NCBI GenBank assembly: GCA_964579505.1
Contig: CAZOGC010000002.1
Location: 186,001-250,000, forward strand
Reading direction: 5' to 3'
From: JAJYSO01 sp964579505
GTDB lineage: Bacteria; Bacteroidota; Bacteroidia; Flavobacteriales; Flavobacteriaceae
Length of the DNA stretch: 64,000 bases
Shown: positions 52,197-60,808 of the stretch, in pieces
Numbering within the stretch: the stretch's first letter is position 1
How the letters are laid out: every line of letters begins with the position of its first letter
The notes under the pieces: model-generated
What the model was told of the DNA's origin: nothing
The model's input: the letters and a program-made list of their open reading frames with translations, nothing else
The model's database searches: none
Position numbers and translations under genes: made by a program

Positions 52197-53453
52197 ATGG
52201 AAATCAATAATAATCAACTATTACGCTTTACTACTTGTGGAAGCGTTGATGATGGAAAAAGTACACTTATAGGCCGTTTATTATACGACTCTAAATCTAT
52301 ATTTGAAGACCAGCTAGAAGCGATTGAAAAAACCAGTAAACGCAAAGGGCACGATCAAGTCGATTTAGCCATGTTTACCGATGGTTTGCGCGATGAGCGT
52401 GAGCAAGGTATTACAATAGATGTGGCTTACCGTTATTTTACGACCCCTAAGAGGAAATTTATCATAGCCGATACGCCCGGACATATTGAGTATACGCGAA
52501 ATATGGTTACAGGAGCTTCTACGGCCAATGCAGCTATTATTTTGATTGATGCTAGAAATGGGGTGATTGAGCAGACCAAACGCCATGCGTTTATCGCTTC
52601 GTTGCTCAATATTCCACATATGATTATCTGTATCAACAAGATGGATTTAGTTGATTTTTCGGAAGAAGTTTATAATGACATTGTCAAACAATTTGAAGCC
52701 ATTTCTTCTAAACTTAATGTAAAAGACGTTCGTTTTATTCCGATTAGTGCTTTGTTGGGCGATAATGTAGTAAATCGCTCAGAAAATATGGATTGGTTTA
52801 ACGGAGCTCCGTTGTTGCACGAGTTAGAAACCATCCACATTAGTAGCGATATTAATAAAATTGATGCGCGTTTTCCGGTACAGACCGTACTCAGACCGCA
52901 ACGTAAAGGCTATGAAGATTACCGGGGATATGCCGGTCGTATTGCTAGCGGAATTTATCGGGTGGGTGATGAAGTAACTATTTTACCTTCAGGATTTACC
53001 TCAAAAATTAAATCGATTAATGCGGCAGATAAAGAAGTACAAGAAGCTTATGCCCCTATGTCTGCGGCTATAACTCTTGAGGACGATTATGATATTAGTC
53101 GGGGCGATATGATTGTGAAAACCAATAACCAGCCACAGTCTAAACAAGAATTTGATATGATGTTGTGCTGGTTGAATGAAAAATCGGCGCGCCCGCGAAC
53201 AAAATATACATTAATGCATACATCTAATGAGCAAACTGCTATGATTAAAGACGTGGTGTATAAGATTGATGTGAATACGTATGATCGGATTACCGATGAC
53301 CAAAGTTTAAATATGAATGACATTAGTCGGGTATCAGTACGTACAAGTCAGCCGTTAATGGTAGATCCGTATTTAGAAAACCGGACAACAGGAAGTGTTA
53401 TTTTGATTGATCCGGCTACTAAAGAAACAGTAGCTGCCGGAATGATTATTTAG
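52197..53453 (+). CDS. cysN: Sulfate adenylyltransferase subunit 1 (GTPase)
   Basis: This 418-residue EF-Tu-like GTPase drives APS synthesis by CysD. G1 is GSVDDGKSTLIGR (about 16-28); G2 REQGITIDVAYRYF, G3 DTPGHIEYTRNM and G4 NKMDLV are in order, followed by beta-barrel domains. It lacks the C-terminal kinase domain of CysNC fusions, consistent with a separate cysC. No PAPS reductase or sulfite reductase gene follows. Confidence 0.95.
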   Translation: MEINNNQLLRFTTCGSVDDGKSTLIGRLLYDSKSIFEDQLEAIEKTSKRKGHDQVDLAMFTDGLRDEREQGITIDVAYRYFTTPKRKFIIADTPGHIEYTRNMVTGASTANAAIILIDARNGVIEQTKRHAFIASLLNIPHMIICINKMDLVDFSEEVYNDIVKQFEAISSKLNVKDVRFIPISALLGDNVVNRSENMDWFNGAPLLHELETIHISSDINKIDARFPVQTVLRPQRKGYEDYRGYAGRIASGIYRVGDEVTILPSGFTSKIKSINAADKEVQEAYAPMSAAITLEDDYDISRGDMIVKTNNQPQSKQEFDMMLCWLNEKSARPRTKYTLMHTSNEQTAMIKDVVYKIDVNTYDRITDDQSLNMNDISRVSVRTSQPLMVDPYLENRTTGSVILIDPATKETVAAGMII

Positions 53454-53514
53454 TAGATTGCTTCTCATTTTCGACTCTAAAGAAAGAGGAGGATGTAGCT
53501 TCCATATATAAAAA

Positions 53515-53757
53515 ATGAATAGAGAGCCCAAAATAGGTATCATTATACAGACCCGATTGGGCTCTACTAGATTTCCGGAGAAAGTGTTAAAGCCATTTGG
53601 TAATGACACAATTTTAGCCTTTCTGATTAAACGATTAGAACAAATTGGGTTACCTATTGTGGTGGCTACTACAACCACTTCAAAAGACGATAAACTTGTT
53701 TCCCCGCCCTATAAAGCTCACACATTGTATTTGCCGCCCAAGTCTTTAGGCTGGTAA
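53515..53757 (+). pseudogene. Truncated SpsF-like cytidylyltransferase gene
   Basis: An 80-codon frame whose first about 62 residues (PKIGIIIQTRLGSTRFPEKVLKPFGNDTILAFLIKRLEQ...) match the start of SpsF/CMP-type nucleotidyltransferases of about 240 residues. The match ends after TTSKDDKLV and the frame closes with unrelated residues. The rest of the gene is absent. It looks like a deletion scar within the polysaccharide locus. It lies 61 bp after cysN. Confidence 0.75.
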
Positions 53758-53789
53758 TGAGTTCTATTTTTCTGTTTGTTCTCATTACC
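53753..53789. repeat. Inverted repeat at the truncation point
   Basis: GGTAATGAG (53753-53761) is inverted at CTCATTACC (53781-53789) with a 19-bp T-rich loop, directly at the end of the truncated SpsF-like frame. It may be a weak terminator or the junction of the deletion. The stretch 53790-53983 contains no gene; the last 55 bp, in frame with the next gene, read as coding-like sequence, possibly its old leader. Confidence 0.5.
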
Positions 53790-53983
53790 CCGAACCCCGG
53801 CTTGTTTGAGCCGCTTAGAATACTTATTTTTGACTAGATTCTGGTCATCTTGATAACTTCGCCCTTGAAGAACGGTCGGATGGTTATGGAGTTCAACAAG
53901 AATTCCTAATTTAATTTTGAATTCGACATGGCTTTGGTGAGCTTGTTGCTCCTAAAAATGAACTTAAAAATGAGAATTACGAG

Positions 53984-55171
53984 ATGAATATATTGGAATT
54001 AATAGGACGCGATAAAGAACTTTTTTCAGAAGACATTACATCGCATGATAAAATTTTAAAAGAAATCGTCTCTAATGCCTCATTTCTAGTTATAGGAGGA
54101 GCCGGTTCTATAGGGCAAGCCGTTACCAAAGAAATATTTAAACGAACCCCACGCAAATTACATGTGGTAGATTTGAGTGAGAACAACTTGGTTGAATTGG
54201 TTAGAGATATCAGAAGTTCACGCGGTTATATTGATGGTGAATTTAGGACCTTTGCCATAGATGCCGGTTCCGAAATCTTTAATGCATTTATAAAAGCTGA
54301 CGGACACTATGATTATGTGTTGAATTTGTCTGCTTTAAAGCATGTTCGAAGTGAAAAAGATACTTATACATTAATGCGTATGATTGATGTAAATATCTTC
54401 AATACCGATAAAACCGTTCAACAAGCTGTAAAAAAAGGTGCTAAGAAATACTTTTGTGTTTCTACTGACAAAGCCGCCAATCCGGTAAATATGATGGGAG
54501 CTTCCAAGCGGATTATGGAAATGTTTTTGATGCGTAGAAGCAAAGATATTGATATTTCTACTGCTCGTTTTGCAAATGTCGCGTTTTCTGATGGCTCCTT
54601 ATTACACGGGTTTAACCAACGCATTCAAAAAAAGCAACCCATAAGCGCCCCCAATGATATCAAACGTTATTTTGTGATTCCCAAAGAAGCCGGAGAGCTT
54701 TGTTTGATGTCTACCATTCTTGGAGAAAGTAGAGATATATTTTTCCCGAAGTTAAGCGCTAAACTCAACCTTATTACTTTCTCATCTATTGCTGAAAAAT
54801 ATTTGGAGCAATTGGGTTACGAGCCCTATTTATGCCAAGATGAAGATGAAGCACGACACTTAATACATACCTTGCCACAAAAGAAAAAATGGCCTTGCTT
54901 GTTTACCCCAAGTGACACTACCGGAGAAAAAGATTTTGAAGAATTTTTTACCGATAAAGAGACCCTAGATATGGAACGTTTCGTTAATCTGGGGATCATC
55001 AAAAATGAATTTAATGTTGAAAATGATAGGCTAAATCACTTTGAAACTACCATCAATCGTTTAAAAAATAAAGGCACTTGGAATAGAATGGAAATAATTA
55101 ACCTGTTTAATGAAATGATTCCTAATTTTCACCATAAAGAAAAAAGGAAGTTTTTAGACGCTAAAATGTAG
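53984..55171 (+). CDS. Nucleotide-sugar 4,6-dehydratase (LegB/PglF-like)
   Basis: This SDR enzyme of 395 residues has the NAD motif GGAGSIG (38-44) and the catalytic segment CVSTDKAANPVNMMGASKR (about 158-176), in which Thr-Asp-Lys replaces the Tyr form, as in UDP-GlcNAc 4,6-dehydratases of the PglF/WbpM group. Then come the polysaccharide-synthesis domain features NVAFSDGSLLHGFNQRI and a C-terminal extension of about 100 residues. It should form a 4-keto-6-deoxy sugar nucleotide, the first step toward legionaminic-type or related amino sugars. The aminotransferase gene follows 11 bp downstream. Confidence 0.88.
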   Translation: MNILELIGRDKELFSEDITSHDKILKEIVSNASFLVIGGAGSIGQAVTKEIFKRTPRKLHVVDLSENNLVELVRDIRSSRGYIDGEFRTFAIDAGSEIFNAFIKADGHYDYVLNLSALKHVRSEKDTYTLMRMIDVNIFNTDKTVQQAVKKGAKKYFCVSTDKAANPVNMMGASKRIMEMFLMRRSKDIDISTARFANVAFSDGSLLHGFNQRIQKKQPISAPNDIKRYFVIPKEAGELCLMSTILGESRDIFFPKLSAKLNLITFSSIAEKYLEQLGYEPYLCQDEDEARHLIHTLPQKKKWPCLFTPSDTTGEKDFEEFFTDKETLDMERFVNLGIIKNEFNVENDRLNHFETTINRLKNKGTWNRMEIINLFNEMIPNFHHKEKRKFLDAKM

Positions 55172-55182
55172 TTAAACATATA

Positions 55183-56316
55183 ATGCAAGAGATAATCAAT
55201 TTTATAAAGGCGCAATTTCCTAAACAGGACCTTATCCCCCTTCATGTTCCTACTTTTAAAGGAAATGAAAAAAAATATTTAAACGATACTATTGATACAA
55301 CTTTTGTATCTTCGGTAGGCGCTTATGTAGATTGGTTTGAAGAAATGATGACCGAGGTTACCCAAACAAATCGCGCGGTTGCGGTTGTTAACGGCACGGC
55401 GGGTTTACAAGTTGCTTTGCGATTAGTTGGCGTAAAACGTGGGGATGAGGTCATTACGCAGGCTTTAACCTTTGTGGCAACGGTTAATGCTATTGCTTAT
55501 AACGGCGCACACCCCGTATTTGTAGACGTAGATTTAGATACGATGGGCTTGTCTCCTAAAGCTGTTGAAGCTTTTTTGGAAGAAAATGCAGAGTTGAGAG
55601 AGAATGGGTGTTTTAACAAGAATACCGGCAATAAAATAGCAGCTTGTATGCCTATGCATACTTTTGGCTTTCCGGTACATTTAGAGGAATTGATAAGCGT
55701 TTGCCAGAAATGGCACATCCCGGTGGTAGAAGACGCTGCAGAAGCCATAGGTTCTACCTATAAAGGGCAGCCGGTAGGGCGTTTTGGAAAATTTGGGGTG
55801 TTTTCTTTTAATGGCAATAAAATTGTGACTTCCGGAGGAGGAGGAGCAATTGTAACAAAGGACAAAAAAGAGGGCGATTTTGCCAAGTTCTTGACAACAA
55901 CGGCTAAAAGACCGCATCCTTATGAATATTATCATGGAGAACTGGGGTATAATTTCAGAATGCCTAATTTGAATGCTGCGCTGATGTGTGCTCAATTGGA
56001 GCAATTAGACCACTTTATTGAAAACAAAAGAGAATTGGCGGGTATATATGCTGAATTCTTTCGAGAAAAAGGAATTAAGTTTAGGCAAGAAATCCCAAAC
56101 ACGAAAGCCAATTATTGGTTGATGTGTATAGAGTTGGAAAATAAAGCCGAAAGAGATTTATTGCTTAAGGAGAGTAACGCTAATGGCGTTATGACCCGCC
56201 CAATCTGGCAGTTGATGTACCGCCTGCCGATGTACAAAGATTGCCGAAAAGATGCACAAGTCAATGCTGAATTTTTAGAAGAACGAATTGTAAATATACC
56301 AAGTAGTGTACGATAA
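55183..56316 (+). CDS. LegC-like sugar aminotransferase (DegT family)
   Basis: This 377-residue PLP enzyme transfers an amino group to the 4-keto sugar made by the dehydratase. The PLP Lys is K213 in SFNGNKIVTSGGGGA; VNGTAGLQVALRLVGVKRGDEVITQALTFVATVNA and VVEDAAEAIGSTYKG are the DegT/AHBA signatures. The N-terminal EIINFIKAQFPKQDLIPLHVPTF is that of the LegC subfamily. The NeuD-like gene overlaps it by 11 nt. Confidence 0.88.
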   Translation: MQEIINFIKAQFPKQDLIPLHVPTFKGNEKKYLNDTIDTTFVSSVGAYVDWFEEMMTEVTQTNRAVAVVNGTAGLQVALRLVGVKRGDEVITQALTFVATVNAIAYNGAHPVFVDVDLDTMGLSPKAVEAFLEENAELRENGCFNKNTGNKIAACMPMHTFGFPVHLEELISVCQKWHIPVVEDAAEAIGSTYKGQPVGRFGKFGVFSFNGNKIVTSGGGGAIVTKDKKEGDFAKFLTTTAKRPHPYEYYHGELGYNFRMPNLNAALMCAQLEQLDHFIENKRELAGIYAEFFREKGIKFRQEIPNTKANYWLMCIELENKAERDLLLKESNANGVMTRPIWQLMYRLPMYKDCRKDAQVNAEFLEERIVNIPSSVR

Positions 56317-56926
56317 TATAGCAATTATAGGTTATTCGGGTCATGCTTATGTGGTGATAGACACTATTAGAAGGGCTGGGAGAAAAGTGAGCTTTTATTG
56401 CGACAAAACAACCGTAAGGCAGAATCCTTTTCAATTAGAATATCTAGGTTTTGAAGGAGATTACAATTTTTCAGGATGGCGAAAAGAAATTGATTTTCTT
56501 TTAGGGGTAGGCGATAATGCAATCAGGCATAAGATAGGATTGACTGTTTTAAAACATAATAAACAATTGCTTACGCCTATACATCCCACAGCTGTAATAT
56601 CCGAAAAAGCAGAGATCGGACTTGGTACTTTTATTGCGGCACAAGCTACCGTAAATGCGTTAGCCAGAGTAGGGCGTTTTGTTATCTTAAACACAGGTTG
56701 CATTGTAGAACATGAATGCCAAATAGCCGATGGGGTGCATATTGCTCCAGGCGCTGTTTTGGCAGGAAATGTATCAGTGGGTGAGAATTCATTCGTAGGG
56801 GCTAATGCTGTAGTAAAACAAGGTGTAAAAATAGGGAAAAACGTTGTTGTTGGGGCAGGAACGGTTATTTTAAAAAATGTTGAGGATAATCAAACGATAG
56901 TAGGAAATCCGGGAAGAGAAATATGA
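56306..56926 (+). CDS. NeuD/PglD-family sugar O- or N-acyltransferase
   Basis: This 206-residue acyltransferase starts with GTG inside the aminotransferase gene. The N-terminal Rossmann-like part is YDNIAIIGYSGHAYVVIDTIRRAG; the C-terminal left-handed beta helix has hexapeptide repeats (AVISEKAEIGLGTFIAAQATVNALARVG...) with the catalytic His in GCIVEHECQIADGVHI. It probably acetylates the 4-amino sugar (LegH-like) or a nonulosonic acid. The 56927-57066 gap shows nothing further. Confidence 0.85.
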   Translation: MYDNIAIIGYSGHAYVVIDTIRRAGRKVSFYCDKTTVRQNPFQLEYLGFEGDYNFSGWRKEIDFLLGVGDNAIRHKIGLTVLKHNKQLLTPIHPTAVISEKAEIGLGTFIAAQATVNALARVGRFVILNTGCIVEHECQIADGVHIAPGAVLAGNVSVGENSFVGANAVVKQGVKIGKNVVVGAGTVILKNVEDNQTIVGNPGREI

Positions 56927-57066
56927 ATGGTGATATAAGAGTAAGTTTCAGTCATAGTATTATCTTAAGTAAAGAGGCTGGGAGGTAAAAAAGTAACTTT
57001 AATTAAGTTAATTATTGGAGCCTGTTTGGAATATTATTATTTAGGAGAAGGATATAGCAAGAAAAT

Positions 57067-58242
57067 ATGAATTTACTTATTGTAGGTCATAATAATAGTG
57101 TATTTAATGAGAACTTTATTACCTCTTTAACTTCTTATTGTCAAGAAAATAATGTTTGTATCGATTTTCTGAATGCAACAAGAGAAAATGCGAAATATAG
57201 GCAAAAAATAGCTCCATATTGCCAAAACATATTTGAATATAAGGCATTGCCTCGAATATTGGCGAGAATACCTGTACTCCGAAGTATTACAAGGAGACAT
57301 AGAAAATTACGTTTGATTAGAAAAGTGAATTCTAATTATATACAAGAATATGACGTTGTTTTAATACAAGCTTTTTGGGTTAATAGTATGTGGATGCTAG
57401 AGAAATTGAAGGTTGAGAATAAATTTGTTGTAGGGGCGTTTTGGGGATCGGATTTTTATAGGAGACGGTTGAATAATGAACAACAATTGGCAAGAGTAGT
57501 AAGAAGATGCAATAGGATTATTGTTTCTACGGATAAAATGAAAAAGGAAATTATTGACGAATTGTCGATTCAGAATACTAAGATTCGAAAAGCTCTGTTT
57601 GGTATAAGCCCGTTAGAACAGTTATATAAGTTGTCAAGTCTCTCTAAATCTCGAGCAAAATCAGAAGTAGGATTAAAAGAAAATTTCGTAATTACATGTG
57701 GCTATAGCGCTCATGACCAGCATAATCATATAACCGTTATTAAAGCTATAGCTAAAGTTAGGAAATCCCTACCCAAGAATACTATCATTGTTTTTCCAAT
57801 GACCTATGGCAAAGAGCCAAAGTATATTGATTCCGTTAGGAATGAAATAGCTCAATCTGGAATAAAGTTTAAAATAATTGAAAATTTTCTTTCGGATAGA
57901 GATGTAGCTCTTTTAAGAAAAGCTACGGATATTTTTATTCATGTTCGTGATACAGACGCTAATTCGGGGTCTTTTCAGGAACACTTGTTTGCCGGATCTG
58001 TTGTCATTACAGGAAAGTGGCTACCTTATCAAAAATATATAGACGAAAGTGTCTTTTTTAAAAGGATTAATTCATTACCCGAATTGTCGAAGAAATTGAA
58101 GGAGGTTATCTACAATTATTCTGATTTTGAAAGAAGAGCTGCAAAGAACAAAGATTCATCGGTCTTTAAAAAATCGTTATGGTCATACTGTATAGAAGAC
58201 TGGTATAATATATTAATGGAATATCAAAAACATGAAAACTGA
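57067..58242 (+). CDS. GT-B-fold glycosyltransferase
   Basis: This 391-residue protein has a short N-terminal acceptor half and a C-terminal half with VVGAFWGSDFYRR, ITCGYSAHDQHNHITVIKAI and IVFPMTYGKEPKYIDSV; the FPMTYG region recalls Fuc4NAc-transferase (GT56) enzymes. The late motif DIFIHVRDTDANSGSFQEHLFAGSVVIT is the donor-binding segment. The codon choice is more AT-rich than in the left half of the window, hinting at acquisition. It overlaps the next gene by 11 nt. Confidence 0.8.
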   Translation: MNLLIVGHNNSVFNENFITSLTSYCQENNVCIDFLNATRENAKYRQKIAPYCQNIFEYKALPRILARIPVLRSITRRHRKLRLIRKVNSNYIQEYDVVLIQAFWVNSMWMLEKLKVENKFVVGAFWGSDFYRRRLNNEQQLARVVRRCNRIIVSTDKMKKEIIDELSIQNTKIRKALFGISPLEQLYKLSSLSKSRAKSEVGLKENFVITCGYSAHDQHNHITVIKAIAKVRKSLPKNTIIVFPMTYGKEPKYIDSVRNEIAQSGIKFKIIENFLSDRDVALLRKATDIFIHVRDTDANSGSFQEHLFAGSVVITGKWLPYQKYIDESVFFKRINSLPELSKKLKEVIYNYSDFERRAAKNKDSSVFKKSLWSYCIEDWYNILMEYQKHEN

Positions 58243-59293
58243 AATAGAGCATTTAATCATAAAAGATTCGACTACATTGAAAGAATCTCTTACGAAGATG
58301 GATGATGTTGGATTTAAGTTGTTGATGATTACAGATGATAATCTGAGATTAAGAGGGCTTATTTCTATAGGAGATATCCAACGAGCTATCATTGCAAATA
58401 AGCCTATGGAAGATCTGGCAGTTAACTACGTTAGGGAAGATTTGTTAATTGCGAAAGAAGGAGAGCCTTTTGAAAAAATAAAGAAACAGATGCTTAAATA
58501 TCGGTTAGTCTATATGCCGGTGATTAATGAAGATAGAAAAATAAAAGAGGTACTTTTTTGGGAAGATATTATTAAAGATAGCAGCGCTATATCTTATAGA
58601 GAAATTAATTTACCCGTGGTAATAATGGCTGGTGGTTTCGGTACTCGTCTTCGTCCATTAACTAATGTTCTTCCCAAACCTCTTTTACCCTATGGAGATT
58701 CTACTATTTTGGAGAAAATCATTCAGAGATTTACCAAATATAACTGTAGGCAATTTGATATTTCAGTAAATTATAAAGCAGAATTAATTCAATTTTATTT
58801 TGATAGGTTAAACATCAAAGACTATGAAGTTAATTTTATTAAAGAGGGTAAGCCATTGGGAACAGCAGGTAGCTTACAGTTATTAAAAAACAAATTAAAT
58901 AAAACATTTTTCGTTTCTAATTGTGATATCTTAATAGATGAAGATTATGCTGTAATATATGATTATCACAGAAGCCAAAACAATGAATTAACCATCGTTG
59001 CCTCTTTAAAATCTTATAATATACCCTATGGTACAATAGATAGTGGGAAAGATGGACAGTTAGTTAGTATTAATGAAAAACCCCAGTTAGATTATTTAAT
59101 TAATACGGGGATGTATATTTTAGAGCCTCATTTGTTAGAAGAAATTCCCAAGGATAGACTATTTCATATAACAGAATTGATAGAACTAATAAAATCCAGA
59201 AAAGGGAGAGTTGGCGTTTTCCCTGTAAGTGAGAAATCATGGATAGATATAGGTCAATGGGATAAGTATTTGGCTACTATCAATTTTGGCTAA
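58232..59293 (+). CDS. CBS domain nucleotidyltransferase (PtmE-like)
   Basis: This 353-residue protein has two CBS domains (about 5-120), then an NTP-transferase domain with MAGGFGTRLRPLTNVLPKPLLPYG (about 132-155) and SNCDILIDEDY (metal). It ends WIDIGQWDKYL. The domain order is that of PtmE, which makes GDP-glucosamine in the legionaminic acid pathway of Campylobacter. A sugar-1-phosphate nucleotidyltransferase of another kind is possible. The CBS pair may sense an adenine nucleotide. Confidence 0.85.
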   Translation: MKTEIEHLIIKDSTTLKESLTKMDDVGFKLLMITDDNLRLRGLISIGDIQRAIIANKPMEDLAVNYVREDLLIAKEGEPFEKIKKQMLKYRLVYMPVINEDRKIKEVLFWEDIIKDSSAISYREINLPVVIMAGGFGTRLRPLTNVLPKPLLPYGDSTILEKIIQRFTKYNCRQFDISVNYKAELIQFYFDRLNIKDYEVNFIKEGKPLGTAGSLQLLKNKLNKTFFVSNCDILIDEDYAVIYDYHRSQNNELTIVASLKSYNIPYGTIDSGKDGQLVSINEKPQLDYLINTGMYILEPHLLEEIPKDRLFHITELIELIKSRKGRVGVFPVSEKSWIDIGQWDKYLATINFG

Positions 59294-59316
59294 GGAAGCT
59301 GTTATATAATCAATAA

Positions 59317-60783
59317 ATGAATCTAAAAAAGATAGCTATTTCGGGGTTAAAGTGGTCTTTACTAGACAAGATGGGAAAAGCACTTTTCCAACTTTTACAG
59401 GTGGCTATACTTACTCGATTTCTCTCTAAAGAAGATTTTGGTTTGGTGGCAATGGCGCTTGTGGTCATAAACCTAAGCAATCTGTTTGTAGATATGGGAT
59501 TTTCAGTGGCTATTTTACACCACAAACGAGCCACCAAGAAGGAATATAGCAGTATCTATTGGTTTAATATTTTTATTTCTTTGGTATTGTATGCCATTTT
59601 GTATTTTACCACTCCTCTCGTAGCTGAATTTTATTCAACTCCTGATTTGCTTGCTATTATTCCCATTTTAGGGGTAAATGTATTGCTGCTTGCTATGGGC
59701 CGGCAACATCGAACCATTATGCAAAAGGAATTTAGATTTAAGCCGATTGCGCTTATTGAGCTTAGCTCCTTTTTTATTGGGTTAATAGTGGCGGTAGGGC
59801 TTGCCTATAAAGGATTTGGAGTGTATAGTCTCATTTATTCTACTTTAATACAATCTGCGCTTTCAAATCTCTTTTTTTTAATTAGAAATTTTCAATTAAA
59901 TCCTATTCTTTTACATTTCTCATTAAAAGAAACCAGGCCTTTTCTTAAAGTAGGAGGGTTCCAGATGGGAAGTTCCTTGTTGGATTTCGTGTCTAAAGAA
60001 GCGGATATATTGATTATAGGAAAACTTTTTGGGGCACAAACTTTAGGGTTGTATAGCCTGACGAAGCAAATTGTATTAAAACTGTTCATTTTTATTAACC
60101 CTATTGTTACTTCCGTACTAAGTCCATTGCTGTCATCTATTCAGGAAGAACATAGCCGACTTAGAGAGCTTTACTTGAAAGTAGTTAGGTATATTGCCTA
60201 TATTAATTTCCCCGTATATTTGATGGTAATCGTGTTATCCAAAGAAATATTATTTTATGTATATGGGAGTGCTTATACAAATGGTGCATGGGTCCTGTCT
60301 TTCCTGGCGGTTTATTATTGTCTCATAGCTATATCAAGCCCGGTTGGTAGCCTTCAAATAGCTACAGGACGAACGGATTTGGGGCTTTTATGGACAGGTT
60401 TTCGTGTTGTCATTACGCCTATAGCTATTTATTGGGGCGCTTCTTATGGCATAAATGGAGTTGGTATTGCGTTTATGGTATTAGGATTCTTTATGGTTGC
60501 TCCTTTGTGGTTTATTCAAATAAAACCTATGATTAAAATACCCTTTAAGCAATATTTAAAACAATTTTACAAACCATTAATCCTTTTCTTTTTTATTGGT
60601 ATAATGGCCCTGTTAGGGAAAGAAATTCTGAATATTACCGCTTCTATCATGGGTGTTCTGATTATTGCTACTTTCACTGTAACTTTGTTTCTTGGATTAC
60701 TTTATAGTATAGATCGCTCCTCTTTCTTGAATTTTAAGGAATTGATTTTTTCAGAATGCAAAAATATGCGGAAACATAGGTAA
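59317..60783 (+). CDS. Lipopolysaccharide/O-unit flippase (MOP superfamily)
   Basis: This 488-residue membrane protein has about 14 helices of the polysaccharide transport family: KKIAISGLKWSLLDKMGKALFQLLQVAILTRFLSKEDFGLVAMALVVINL at the start, LEADILIIGKLFG-type region (SKEADILIIGKLFGAQTLGLYSLTKQI) and a Tyr/Gly-rich last third. It probably flips undecaprenyl-linked glycan units. It resembles the WzxC/AmsL kind. The asparagine-synthase-like gene lies 25 bp downstream. Confidence 0.88.
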   Translation: MNLKKIAISGLKWSLLDKMGKALFQLLQVAILTRFLSKEDFGLVAMALVVINLSNLFVDMGFSVAILHHKRATKKEYSSIYWFNIFISLVLYAILYFTTPLVAEFYSTPDLLAIIPILGVNVLLLAMGRQHRTIMQKEFRFKPIALIELSSFFIGLIVAVGLAYKGFGVYSLIYSTLIQSALSNLFFLIRNFQLNPILLHFSLKETRPFLKVGGFQMGSSLLDFVSKEADILIIGKLFGAQTLGLYSLTKQIVLKLFIFINPIVTSVLSPLLSSIQEEHSRLRELYLKVVRYIAYINFPVYLMVIVLSKEILFYVYGSAYTNGAWVLSFLAVYYCLIAISSPVGSLQIATGRTDLGLLWTGFRVVITPIAIYWGASYGINGVGIAFMVLGFFMVAPLWFIQIKPMIKIPFKQYLKQFYKPLILFFFIGIMALLGKEILNITASIMGVLIIATFTVTLFLGLLYSIDRSSFLNFKELIFSECKNMRKHR

Positions 60784-60808
60784 TGGAATTTCTTTAAAGT
60801 AAAAATGT

